Source: Xanthomonas prunicola (GTDB lineage Bacteria > Pseudomonadota > Gammaproteobacteria > Xanthomonadales > Xanthomonadaceae). From it: a DNA stretch of 64,000 bases. The DNA lies in NCBI RefSeq assembly GCF_002846205.1, contig NZ_PHKV01000003.1:526281-590280 (forward strand), given 5' to 3'. This document shows positions 1-7,785 of the stretch, piece by piece. Position numbers and translations under genes: made by a program. The notes below the pieces were generated by a model, which was not told the DNA's origin, did no database searches, and saw only the letters and a list, made by a program, of their open reading frames with translations. The stretch's first letter is position 1; every line of letters begins with the position of its first letter.

Positions 1-1543
1 TGGAGTCGCCGATCAGGCGCTCCACGTCGGTGGTGTCCTTGCCAAGGCGCTTGGCGAGCGCGATGAAATCTCCCCGGAGTTCTGCCACCGGCAACGACTC
101 CAGGGGAGTGCCTCTCAGTATCTCGTCGACCTGTTTTTGCGCTGCGCTGCGCGCATCAATCACACGCTGCGCGGGCACTGCCGTCGAGCTGGAAGCATCA
201 GGCGTGCGCGTGCGCGCCTTGCGTGACCTGCTCGATTTGCTTGCTGTCGTTGTCGGCACACTTGGTGTTACCGACGCCGGTGCCTGCTCGGGCGAAGCCG
301 CTGCTGCGCCAATCAGCTGTCTGTCCTGGACGGCGAACTCACACATATCAAGAATTGCCTGCCGTTGGTCGGCAAGTGCCTGTGCAAGATCGAGCATCGT
401 TGGCCATAGATGATCTCTGGCATGCTCACCTTGTTCGATGAGCGCGGCGGCATCTACACACAGCTGCATCCCCGCTCGGCCACGCAGCTCGGCGTATTCG
501 ACGAGTACCTTTTTGCACAGGGCCAGCCCCTCCGGCGTGAGCGAATGCTCTGTTGAGGACAGACGTTCGATATGGACCTGGATCACATGCTTGAGCGCTT
601 CGCCCACCTCAGCATGGTGAAGGCTGTCGATTTCTTCGAGCTCCCTCAGTCTGTCAAGCACCTGGAGCAGGCCGCAATCGCTGGCCTTATCGGCAAGTCG
701 CCTTGAATGAATTTCGACGAGCATTCCGCGGACGGTCTGCATCCGTTCATGGCACGATCCCATCATCGCCCTGACGACCGGGAGATGGTCCTTGAGCGAG
801 TCGGGTGGCCCCTGACCTGTCATCGGCGAACTGATGCGCTGGCAAACCTCCTCCATCGCTGCAAGCGCATTCAGAAGATGCCCGCGTAACGCAAGCCATG
901 GTTCCGGTTGCTGCAGACGCATGGCGTCAGCGGACAACACCACCATCTCGACCCTTTGGGTATTCACATGGCCAAATTCGGTGGCCATTTTCTGATCGAT
1001 CATCTTCTGGCATGCGCCGTAGTGAAGCGATGCGGCTACTGCGAAATGCGGCACCAGGAAATTCTCATGTTCTTCGACGTTGTCGACCGGCATGCGTTTT
1101 TGGATATTTAACTCGGCCAGCGCCTGCAAGGCCTGTCGAGCGGATTCGATCGCAGACGTTCCGGACCGGAGTCTTGCTTCCAGGGCTCTGATATCCGATG
1201 GTTCTGTCGGCACTACGTTTTGTGCCAAGTCGTTGAAGCGTTTCAGCCTGGATGAGGCCTTGCTCAATACTTCGAAAGGATCTGGCCCTTGCGGAACTGA
1301 CGGCGCGGCAAAGAGCGCTGCCATGACGTCCTGTGCGTTGGTAGACGATGCCGCTGGGAGATTGGTTCTGGAGGCTCGGCCCAGTCGCCGTGGCCTGATG
1401 GAAAGGCCGCCGAGTTGCGCGGAGGGCGTCGTGCTGTCGGCAGACGTGCTTGCGGCTGATCCCGAGCCCGATGGTGTCGGTGCAGTTTGAATCAATTGCG
1501 CGGGATCCGGTGGGGCCTGCTTGGTCGATTCAATTTTAGGCAC
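1..1543 (-). CDS. Probable type III secreted effector, XopP-like (3' end outside window)
   Basis: An open frame of about 514 codons runs off the left edge on the minus strand. The start is GTG at 1543 with a good GGAGG Shine-Dalgarno 7 nt upstream; the nearby ATG at 1550 is in another frame and stops after four codons. The N-terminus (about residues 10-75) is Ser/Thr/Pro/Ala-rich and poor in acidic residues, as expected of a type III secretion signal. The rest is mostly alpha-helical in character. A basic, disordered stretch near residues 435-455 contains SRSRKARTR. A PIP box lies upstream (2072-2096), so HrpX control is likely. The size and helical, Trp/His/Leu-rich middle remind me of the XopP effector family, which acts inside plant cells. 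That family name is from memory, not from alignment. Effector status is more secure than the family assignment. Confidence 0.6.
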   Translation of the reverse strand, partial: MPKIESTKQAPPDPAQLIQTAPTPSGSGSAASTSADSTTPSAQLGGLSIRPRRLGRASRTNLPAASSTNAQDVMAALFAAPSVPQGPDPFEVLSKASSRLKRFNDLAQNVVPTEPSDIRALEARLRSGTSAIESARQALQALAELNIQKRMPVDNVEEHENFLVPHFAVAASLHYGACQKMIDQKMATEFGHVNTQRVEMVVLSADAMRLQQPEPWLALRGHLLNALAAMEEVCQRISSPMTGQGPPDSLKDHLPVVRAMMGSCHERMQTVRGMLVEIHSRRLADKASDCGLLQVLDRLRELEEIDSLHHAEVGEALKHVIQVHIERLSSTEHSLTPEGLALCKKVLVEYAELRGRAGMQLCVDAAALIEQGEHARDHLWPTMLDLAQALADQRQAILDMCEFAVQDRQLIGAAAASPEQAPASVTPSVPTTTASKSSRSRKARTRTPDASSSTAVPAQRVIDARSAAQKQVDEILRGTPLESLPVAELRGDFIALAKRLGKDTTDVERLIGDS

Positions 1544-1882
1544 GGTGCATCCTCCGATATTGCCATTCAATTTGCTTGCACACGTCGTCCTGATGTCCCC
1601 CAGTCCCGGAATATGCGTGGAACGTGGTGGTGTCGTACACCAGCCCTTGCGAGCCAGCAGCGATGCTTGTTGCCAATGCGTGGCGCAGGGACCGCGTTAC
1701 CTGTGCCGTGGCGCTCGATCCGCCTGCCTTATCGTGTTGCAAATTGCAGTGCCTGCGTCGCTCGCTGCTGGATCCACCCGGTATTCTTCATCATGCGATT
1801 CCAGATGACGTGTGCAGCGAAATCCGTATTGCCGTTTCAACACAAGAAGCTCGACCGACTCAGGTGTCGGTGTGCGTGACAT
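1536..1882 (-). other. Long leader with two overlapping short open frames, no supported gene
   Basis: Between the MITE and the GTG start of the effector gene lie two overlapping short frames, 1697-1882 (61 codons) and 1536-1742 (68 codons). The first begins 11 bp after the MITE end and just below the PIP-type promoter. The second reads like ordinary protein around its middle (LVYDTTTFHAYSG). They are in different frames and neither matches a family I recognise. They could be remnants of an older gene that once followed the PIP promoter, or simply 5' untranslated leader. Confidence 0.3.
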
Positions 1883-1892
1883 CGCTGCCTTA

Positions 1893-2033
1893 GAGCAGCT
1901 AACAAAACGACGGTACAGCCTCCAGGCGGGCGCGGCCGGTGCTCGGAATCGGCATGTACCAGTCGTACACTCCGGTTACTGCGCGCCGTCCGCACCCACC
2001 TGACGACTGCTCGCTATGTTTTGTTAGCCGCTC
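1893..2033. mobile_element. MITE with IS5-type ends and TTA target duplication
   Basis: The element is 141 bp and has no coding capacity. Its 16-bp terminal inverted repeats are GAGCAGCTAACAAAAC (1893-1908) and GTTTTGTTAGCCGCTC (2018-2033), which match at 15 of 16 positions. Both ends are flanked by TTA (1890-1892 and 2034-2036), a 3-bp TNA-type target duplication as seen in parts of the IS5 family. It lies between the PIP-type promoter and the effector gene. A related, decayed copy is at 20675-20812. Confidence 0.8.
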
Positions 2034-2071
2034 TTAGTAAACCACCGAATGCTGCGCTGTTCGCATGCTGC

Positions 2072-2096
2072 GCGAATGCTTGGTGACTGATACGAA
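2072..2096 (-). promoter_or_regulatory. PIP box (HrpX target)
   Basis: Read on the minus strand this is TTCGT-N15-TTCGC, matching the TTCGB-N15-TTCGB plant-inducible promoter consensus. A -10-like TACTAA lies at 2039-2034, about 32 bp further on, which is the expected spacing. It points toward the effector gene starting at 1543, with the MITE inserted in between. Confidence 0.65.
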
Positions 2097-2369
2097 GACG
2101 ACCCGGCCGCGCACGCAGCTATTCAAGGACGAGACAAGGCTATCAAGGCATTTCCCAATAACTAGGCGCCTATCAAGGCCCGTTACCGCGTCCGACGCCC
2201 TTTGATGATCGGCACAACGCTCAGGAATCAAGAGAGCACAATAATGTTGCAGACTCGGTGGCCGCCCGTCCACGGCAAGCCCTTGTTTGGAAAACACCTA
2301 ATCAGGCAGTTCAAGAGATTTTTATGCTCAACTCACGTATTGCGCATGCACGTTGAGATGCCCCACCCT

Positions 2370-3095
2370 CTACACTGTTTCGGTTGAACACTGCTGCGCA
2401 CTTGCCAACGCACGATATTCGCGTGGCGTCATGCCCACCGCTTGCTTGAATTGCCGCGCGAAAGCGCTTTGATCGCTGAAGCCGCAGGCATGACCGATTT
2501 CGGTCAGGCTCTTGTTTCCATGCAGCAGATGCATCGCCATCTGCAGGCGCAGCTTGGCCAACACTTGTTGCGGCGTCATTTGGAACACCTTGCGAAACGA
2601 GCGTTGCAGCTTGGACATCGAAAACCCGGTGATCTCCACCAGTGCCTGCATGCGGACGTTCTGCGCGTAATTGGCATTGAGATACGCCAGCGCAAGCCGC
2701 AGCTTTTCATACTGCGATTCGTGCCCGTCCTGCGGGCCCAGATCGCGCGAGATGCCGATGATGCCTTGTACCTTGCCATCGACCAGCAACGGCCGCTTAC
2801 AGGTGAGACACCAACCCGGCTCGCGGTTGGCGAACAGATGCAGCTCCAGCAGGTTGTCGATCACCTCACCTGCCAGCACCTGCTCGTCCTGATTGGCGTA
2901 ATTGGCGCCCAGGCCACTGGGATAGACCTCGGCAACACGCTTGCCGATCAGGTCCTTGCGCGATTTCAGCCCCAGTCGCCGCAGCATGGTCTGGTTGACG
3001 TGGGTGTAGCGACCCTCGCGATCCTTGACGAAGAACAACACGTCCGGCACGGCATCGAACAACGCTTCCAGATCGGCAGGATCGATGCTCTTCAT
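2370..3095 (-). CDS. PAS-domain AraC-type transcriptional regulator
   Basis: This 241-residue cytoplasmic regulator has an N-terminal PAS sensor of about residues 8-120 (ALFDAVPDVLFFVKDREG, later GISRDLG). The C-terminal AraC/XylS DNA-binding domain (about 133-230) has two helix-turn-helix motifs; the second contains IGHACGFSDQSAFARQFKQ and ends in TPREYR. The PAS fold suggests it senses a small ligand, redox state or cofactor, but no signal can be inferred. No strong Shine-Dalgarno precedes the ATG. The gene stands alone, and its target is unknown. Confidence 0.88.
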   Translation of the reverse strand: MKSIDPADLEALFDAVPDVLFFVKDREGRYTHVNQTMLRRLGLKSRKDLIGKRVAEVYPSGLGANYANQDEQVLAGEVIDNLLELHLFANREPGWCLTCKRPLLVDGKVQGIIGISRDLGPQDGHESQYEKLRLALAYLNANYAQNVRMQALVEITGFSMSKLQRSFRKVFQMTPQQVLAKLRLQMAMHLLHGNKSLTEIGHACGFSDQSAFARQFKQAVGMTPREYRALASAQQCSTETV

Positions 3096-3227
3096 GCGAG
3101 AGGATTCATGCAGTGCAATGGGCTCGGGATCGGGAAAGGCGCATCAACCGCGGCGCGCGATCGAAACAACCCGCCGCCCGCCGCGCCATGATACGCCGCA
3201 CGCGCGACCGGCCTGCGCCTAGGTGAC

Positions 3228-3686
3228 TCAGCGCGCGTTGTTGCCCGCGTCGACTGCAGCCGGCGCAGCCTTGGCATCCACTGCCGCGGCGGTCGGGTTG
3301 CCGATGCGATCCAGCGGCATCTGTCGCGCACTCCAGCTCTGCACCACCGCCGCACCGGCCTGCGAGCCCACCTGCACGCGCAAGCGCGCACTGCCACCGG
3401 GCGCAATGAACTCGACTTCGCAATCGCCAGCGGCCATGCAGCTATCGGCCGCAAGTGGATCCACCAGCTGCCAGCCCTGCTCCATCACCGCCTGCACAAA
3501 CGCGCGATACCCCATGCCGGACTTCAGCGTGGCCGGCAATGGCACGCTCGCATCGCCGCCTGGCTCGGACACAGGCAGAGCCACCGGTGCGTGCGCAGGC
3601 GCAACGGCAGGCCGCGATGCGGCGCCCAAGGCAGGACTACAGATCAGAGCGATTGCCCACAATGCGGGGCGGAACGACGTGCGCAT
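3228..3686 (-). CDS. Small secreted protein of unknown function
   Basis: The frame extends upstream to 3830, but the ATG at 3686 is the better start: an AAGGA motif lies about 9 nt upstream, and it gives a clear signal peptide (MRTSFRPALWAIALICSPALGA). The mature protein is about 130 residues, probably periplasmic or exported. It has two cysteines in a short CMAAGDC loop and an Ala-rich tail. No family is recognised. Its position 344 bp from the stop of the S9 peptidase gene gives no firm functional link. Confidence 0.55.
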   Translation of the reverse strand: MRTSFRPALWAIALICSPALGAASRPAVAPAHAPVALPVSEPGGDASVPLPATLKSGMGYRAFVQAVMEQGWQLVDPLAADSCMAAGDCEVEFIAPGGSARLRVQVGSQAGAAVVQSWSARQMPLDRIGNPTAAAVDAKAAPAAVDAGNNAR

Positions 3687-3993
3687 GCAAACGGTCCTTG
3701 CGATCCTGGCAGGGAACTGGGAAGAGGAAGATGCGCTATTTTGACACGCCTGTGATGCGCTGCGGCAAAACGTGGTTGGGATGCATTGGCCCGTCATCCG
3801 GATGGCAGCGCCGCAATGCCTCCAGCGCAAGCGTACTCATCCGCAAGTATTGGATGATCGAAGTAACCGCCTGCAACGCGCCGCGCCGGGATCGCCGCCG
3901 CTGGCAGACGTCATCCCAGCGACGGGTAATTTGATGGCGACCATCGCGACTTGCGTTTGCCGATCACCGAGCCGATGGCACCCGCTCAACAAC

Positions 3994-4022
3994 CCGACAC
4001 GCCGCACCAGGCGGCGTGTCGG
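3994..4022 (-). terminator. Hairpin terminator after the S9 peptidase gene
   Basis: A perfect 12-bp stem (CCGACACGCCGC and complement) has a 5-nt loop and is followed on the minus strand by the short T-rich tract GTTGTTG. It lies 8 bp beyond the stop at 4030. Confidence 0.7.
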
Positions 4023-4029
4023 TCGCACG

Positions 4030-6150
4030 TTACTGGCCGATGTGCTGCTTCAGCCAGCTGTTGACGGTGTCGTGCCACAGGATGCTGTTATCCGGCTTGA
4101 GCACCCAGTGGTTTTCGTCCGGGAAGTACAGGAACTTGGAATCGATGCCCTTGCGCTGCAGCGCGGTGAACGCGGCCAGGCCTTGTTCGACCGGGATGCG
4201 GAAATCCTGCTGGCCGTGGATGACCAGCATCGGCACCTTCCAGTTGTCCACGTGCAGCACCGGATTGAACTTCTCGTAGCCGGCCGGGTTCTGCCACGGC
4301 GTGCCGCCGTTTTCCCATTCGCTGAACCACAATTCCTCGGTGGCGTAGCCCATGGTGCGGTTGTCGAACACGCCGTCGTGGTCGACCAGGCACTTCCACG
4401 GCTGGTTCCAGTTGCCGGCCATCCAGTAGACCATGTAGCCGCCATAGCTGGCGCCCAATGCGCAGGCCTTGTCGCCGTTGAGGAAGCCATACTGCTTTTG
4501 TGCGGCGGCCCAGCCTTTTTGCAGATCTTCCAGCGGGCGGTCGCCCCAGTGCTGGCTGATGGCGTCGGTGAACTCCTGGCCGTAACCGGTGGAGCCGTGG
4601 AAGTCGATCATGACCACCGCGTAGCCCTGGCCAGCGTAGGTCTGCGGATTCCAACGGTTACTCCAGCCATTGCCGAAGCTGCCCTGCGGGCCGCCGTGGA
4701 TCAGGAACGCCACCGGATAGGTCTTGCCTTCCTGGTAGTTGTAGGGCTTGACCACGTAGCCATGCACGGTGTCGTTGTTCCAACCCTTGAACCGGAACTG
4801 TTCGTAGTCGCCGAACTGCACATCCGGCAGCAGTTCGCCGGCGCTCTGGCTGATCGCGCGCAGCCCCTGGCCTTGCGTGTCGCTGACGAAGACCTGGTCG
4901 CCACTCTTGAGCGAGTTGCGGGTAAACGCCAGCGTGTTGCCGGCCAGCGTCGGTGCATGCACGCTGCCCTCGCCCACCAGCTTGGTCGCCTCGCCGCTGG
5001 CGATATCGATCTTGAACAGCGGATGCTCACCGAGATCGTCGGCGCTGGTGTAGAGGCTGCTACCGTCGTCGCTCAGCACGATTTCGCCAGCCGAGCGGTC
5101 CCACTTCGGCGCAATCTCGCGCGTCTTGCCGCTGGCCACATCCATCGCCATCAGACCGAAGCGGTCGGCCTCGAAGCCAGGGCGCTTCATCGCGCGGTAG
5201 TACAGGGTCTTGCCGTCGGTGCTGAACACCGGGCCGGCATCCCAGGCGGGGTTGGACGCCGTCAGATTGACCGGCGCGGACTTGCCGGTGGCATCCAGGC
5301 GGTACAGGTCGAAGTTGGTCTGCCACGGCTCGTCGTTGCCGGTGGGCTTGGCGCCGGTCTTGGCGTTCTTGCCCGCTTCCGGGCCATGCGACTGCGGAAT
5401 GCGCACGCTGGCGACGACGCTGGCGCCATCGGGCGACCAGGTGTAATCGTCGTTGCCGCCGAACGGCTTGGACGGCGCATCGCCGGCCAGGGTGGCGCTG
5501 ATCGCCGACGCCCCGACCACTGCTTTTGCACCGGCTGCGGGCAACTCGGCCACGAACAAGGTATTACGACGGCCATCGTTCCAGGTGTCCCAGTGGCGCA
5601 CGAACAACTGGTCGTACACCACGCCGCTGGCCTTGCTGTTCTTGAGCTCGCCTAGCTTCTTCTTGGTGCAGCCCAGGTCCGAACCGCAGTCCTGGAACAC
5701 GCCTGCGCTGAAAGCGATGCGCTTGCCATCGGGTGACAGCTTGTAGCTGTCCACATCCACCGCAAACGCGGTGAGTTGCTGCGGGGTGCCGCCGGCCATC
5801 GGCTGCGCGTAAAGCTGTTGGCTGCCGGTTTTGCTGCTGAGGAAGTAGACCGTCTTGCCATCCGGCGACAGCGCCGGGCTGTTGACGTTCCAGCCTTCCG
5901 GGGTCAGCCGCTTGGGTGGCGACAGATCGCGGGTGCGCAGATTACGCACCCACAGGCTGGTGGCCGGCTTGCCATTGGCGGTCTTGGCCTGGCGCTTGGC
6001 GAACAGCACCACGCTGCCATCCGGGCTGAGCGTGGGCGAGGACACCCTGTCCAGCGCCACCATGTCGCGCACATCGAAACCGCGCGCGGCGGCGAGGCTT
6101 GGCAGGGCAGCCAGCAAACACAAGGGCAATACGGCGTGACGCAGCTTCAT
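4030..6150 (-). CDS. Exported S9-family prolyl oligopeptidase-like peptidase
   Basis: This 706-residue serine peptidase probably removes dipeptides or acyl-amino acids from peptides in the periplasm. The start at 6150 has GGAG 7 nt upstream and gives a signal peptide (MKLRHAVLPLCLLAALPSLAAA); upstream in-frame codons are rejected. A WD40-like beta-propeller (TolB-type repeats such as SPTLSPDGSVVLFAKR and SPALSPDGKTVYFLSS) makes up roughly the first 430 residues. The C-terminal alpha/beta-hydrolase domain carries the nucleophile in GASYGGYM, the Asp in HGQQDFRIP and the His in DENHWV. All three catalytic residues are therefore present. The length is normal for S9C-type enzymes. A terminator hairpin follows. 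Confidence 0.92.
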   Translation of the reverse strand: MKLRHAVLPLCLLAALPSLAAARGFDVRDMVALDRVSSPTLSPDGSVVLFAKRQAKTANGKPATSLWVRNLRTRDLSPPKRLTPEGWNVNSPALSPDGKTVYFLSSKTGSQQLYAQPMAGGTPQQLTAFAVDVDSYKLSPDGKRIAFSAGVFQDCGSDLGCTKKKLGELKNSKASGVVYDQLFVRHWDTWNDGRRNTLFVAELPAAGAKAVVGASAISATLAGDAPSKPFGGNDDYTWSPDGASVVASVRIPQSHGPEAGKNAKTGAKPTGNDEPWQTNFDLYRLDATGKSAPVNLTASNPAWDAGPVFSTDGKTLYYRAMKRPGFEADRFGLMAMDVASGKTREIAPKWDRSAGEIVLSDDGSSLYTSADDLGEHPLFKIDIASGEATKLVGEGSVHAPTLAGNTLAFTRNSLKSGDQVFVSDTQGQGLRAISQSAGELLPDVQFGDYEQFRFKGWNNDTVHGYVVKPYNYQEGKTYPVAFLIHGGPQGSFGNGWSNRWNPQTYAGQGYAVVMIDFHGSTGYGQEFTDAISQHWGDRPLEDLQKGWAAAQKQYGFLNGDKACALGASYGGYMVYWMAGNWNQPWKCLVDHDGVFDNRTMGYATEELWFSEWENGGTPWQNPAGYEKFNPVLHVDNWKVPMLVIHGQQDFRIPVEQGLAAFTALQRKGIDSKFLYFPDENHWVLKPDNSILWHDTVNSWLKQHIGQ

Positions 6151-6298
6151 CGAGATCTCCGGCAACGGCAAAACGTCGATGGTAGGCGTTGCTGCAGCAC
6201 ACGCGCAAAGGCAGGAGGTCATGCGGCGCGACGTGGTGCGCCGCGCACTGATGCGCCTCGCCCATGCCGCCTGCACGCGGCACGGGCAGCTGAGCGCT

Positions 6299-7144
6299 TT
6301 AGAAGCGGTGCGACAGGCCTACGTAGACCTGCGTGTCGGGCGTGCGGTCGTTGAGGCCGAAGTTGGCACCCACATCCAGTTGCAACAGCGGGTTGAGCAG
6401 ATACGACGCCGCGATATCGGCCGAGTACTGCTCGACGGTCTGCGCAGGGTCGCGGTTGATCGAGGACCACAGCTCAACGGCCATCGACAACTTCGGCGTG
6501 AGCGGGCGCGCCAGATTGATCACGTTGACGATGGCGACATGCTTGCCGCTGCCATCGCTGTCGGCCAACCAATCCAGTTCCGGCCCGAAGGTCAGCGAGA
6601 AGCTGCTGGGCAGCACGAAGTTGACCGGTAGCGCGAGGCCGCCTTCCCAGGTGTCGTTGCCCAGACCGGTACGTGCGGTGGGTGCCTTGACGAACGGCAG
6701 CAGCGCCACGCTGGCGGTGTCGCTCTCGTAGACGCGCGCCTTCATGCGCAGATAGAGATCGCCGCCGCCGCTCAGGCTGCTGCGCTCGCCGGTGGCGCGG
6801 TCGGTGGTCTTGACCTGTAACTGTGGCGCCCAATTGAGTTGCAGATCGATACGGTCGCTGACGCCGTACTTGAGCGTGGGATTGGTGAAGTAGGAGGTTT
6901 CCGTGCGTGTGCCGGGCTGGCTGTCGCGGGTGTAATTGCCGATGTCGGTTTCCAGCTGCCAATCGCCAGCCGGAACGGTGCAGGTGGCATTGGCCTTGGT
7001 CGGCCGATCGGTGCAGAGCGCCGCTTCGGTGGCGTCTTGCGCGTGCGCCTGAACTGCGAGGCTGCTCAGCGCCGCAGTGACGATGACGGCGAGCAGCGAT
7101 GCGGATGTCTTGCGGAAAGACGAGCGCGAGGTGATGGTTGGCAT
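6299..7144 (-). CDS. Outer-membrane MetA-pathway-type beta-barrel protein
   Basis: The product has 281 residues from the ATG at 7144, chosen because it places a basic N-terminus directly before the hydrophobic signal segment (LLAVIVTAALSSLAVQAHAQ). The remainder is alternating amphipathic strands rich in Gly, Thr and Asp, ending in the terminal Phe (GLSHRF) that the BAM machinery recognises. The domain resembles the 'putative MetA-pathway of phenol degradation' outer-membrane family. No phenol-degradation genes are nearby, so no substrate can be named. It lies 148 bp downstream of the S9 peptidase start and may have its own promoter. Confidence 0.75.
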   Translation of the reverse strand: MPTITSRSSFRKTSASLLAVIVTAALSSLAVQAHAQDATEAALCTDRPTKANATCTVPAGDWQLETDIGNYTRDSQPGTRTETSYFTNPTLKYGVSDRIDLQLNWAPQLQVKTTDRATGERSSLSGGGDLYLRMKARVYESDTASVALLPFVKAPTARTGLGNDTWEGGLALPVNFVLPSSFSLTFGPELDWLADSDGSGKHVAIVNVINLARPLTPKLSMAVELWSSINRDPAQTVEQYSADIAASYLLNPLLQLDVGANFGLNDRTPDTQVYVGLSHRF

Positions 7145-7785
7145 TGCGGTGATTCCAGGGCAAATCGCGGCACAGATCGCAGGACCGTGCAGCGTTGAAG
7201 AGTGGGATGTGTGAGGCATTACTAGGCGCTGTATGGCGGCGCTACGCTTGGTCGGCCGTGCCGCAATTGCGGTTTTTCAGGGCGACGTCAGTGCGGTCGC
7301 TATGCGATGCATACGCCCACTGCAGAGAAAGTGCGCAGGCTTGCACTGCCAGACACTTGCCTGGCGTTGCAGCGTCACGCACAGCGCGTGAGCGCGCCAC
7401 GGTCTACAGCGTGGTTGGGATCAGGATCAGTCCAGGCAGGCAGCACTCGTGGCGCACCGTTCGTGCGGGAGACGGCACGATAAGCAGGAGCGGCATAAAG
7501 TCGCTATGCACGGCAGCTGTGCAGGGCGTAAAGCCGGCGCAAAGTCGTTCTGATGTGTGTGATGGCAACCGGGCCATCGCAACGTTGAGTCGAAGTGCGT
7601 CGTGCGGACGACCAGGCGCCATTGCAGCGCTGGCAGGCGCAACGTGTTTCGCAGTTGCCTTGAGCCAGGTGGCCCACGCAGCTGTTTCTCGATCAATCAG
7701 ATCGGTAATGGATCAAGCAGCGCATATAACGATACGCGGCTTGCAGATGGCGCATGCAGACCGCATGCGCCATCGAGCATCACAC
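7145..7785. other. 640-bp intergenic region
   Basis: No supported gene is seen here. Short open frames exist on both strands but lack recognisable protein character or ribosome binding sites. The only clear structure is the hairpin at 7747-7773. Confidence 0.5.
7747..7773 (-). terminator. Hairpin after the OPT transporter gene
   Basis: A perfect 11-bp inverted repeat, ATGGCGCATGC and its complement, encloses a 5-nt loop 12 bp past the stop at 7786. There is no T-run, so it may work as a Rho-dependent end or RNA-protecting stem rather than a classical terminator. Confidence 0.5.

Noticed and set aside
2034..2297. 87-codon minus-strand frame upstream of the effector promoter
   Set aside because: It overlaps the PIP box and the -10 region and shows no protein-like pattern or ribosome site.
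3772..5655. 627-codon plus-strand open frame
   Set aside because: It is antisense to the S9 peptidase, which has a full catalytic triad and signal peptide.
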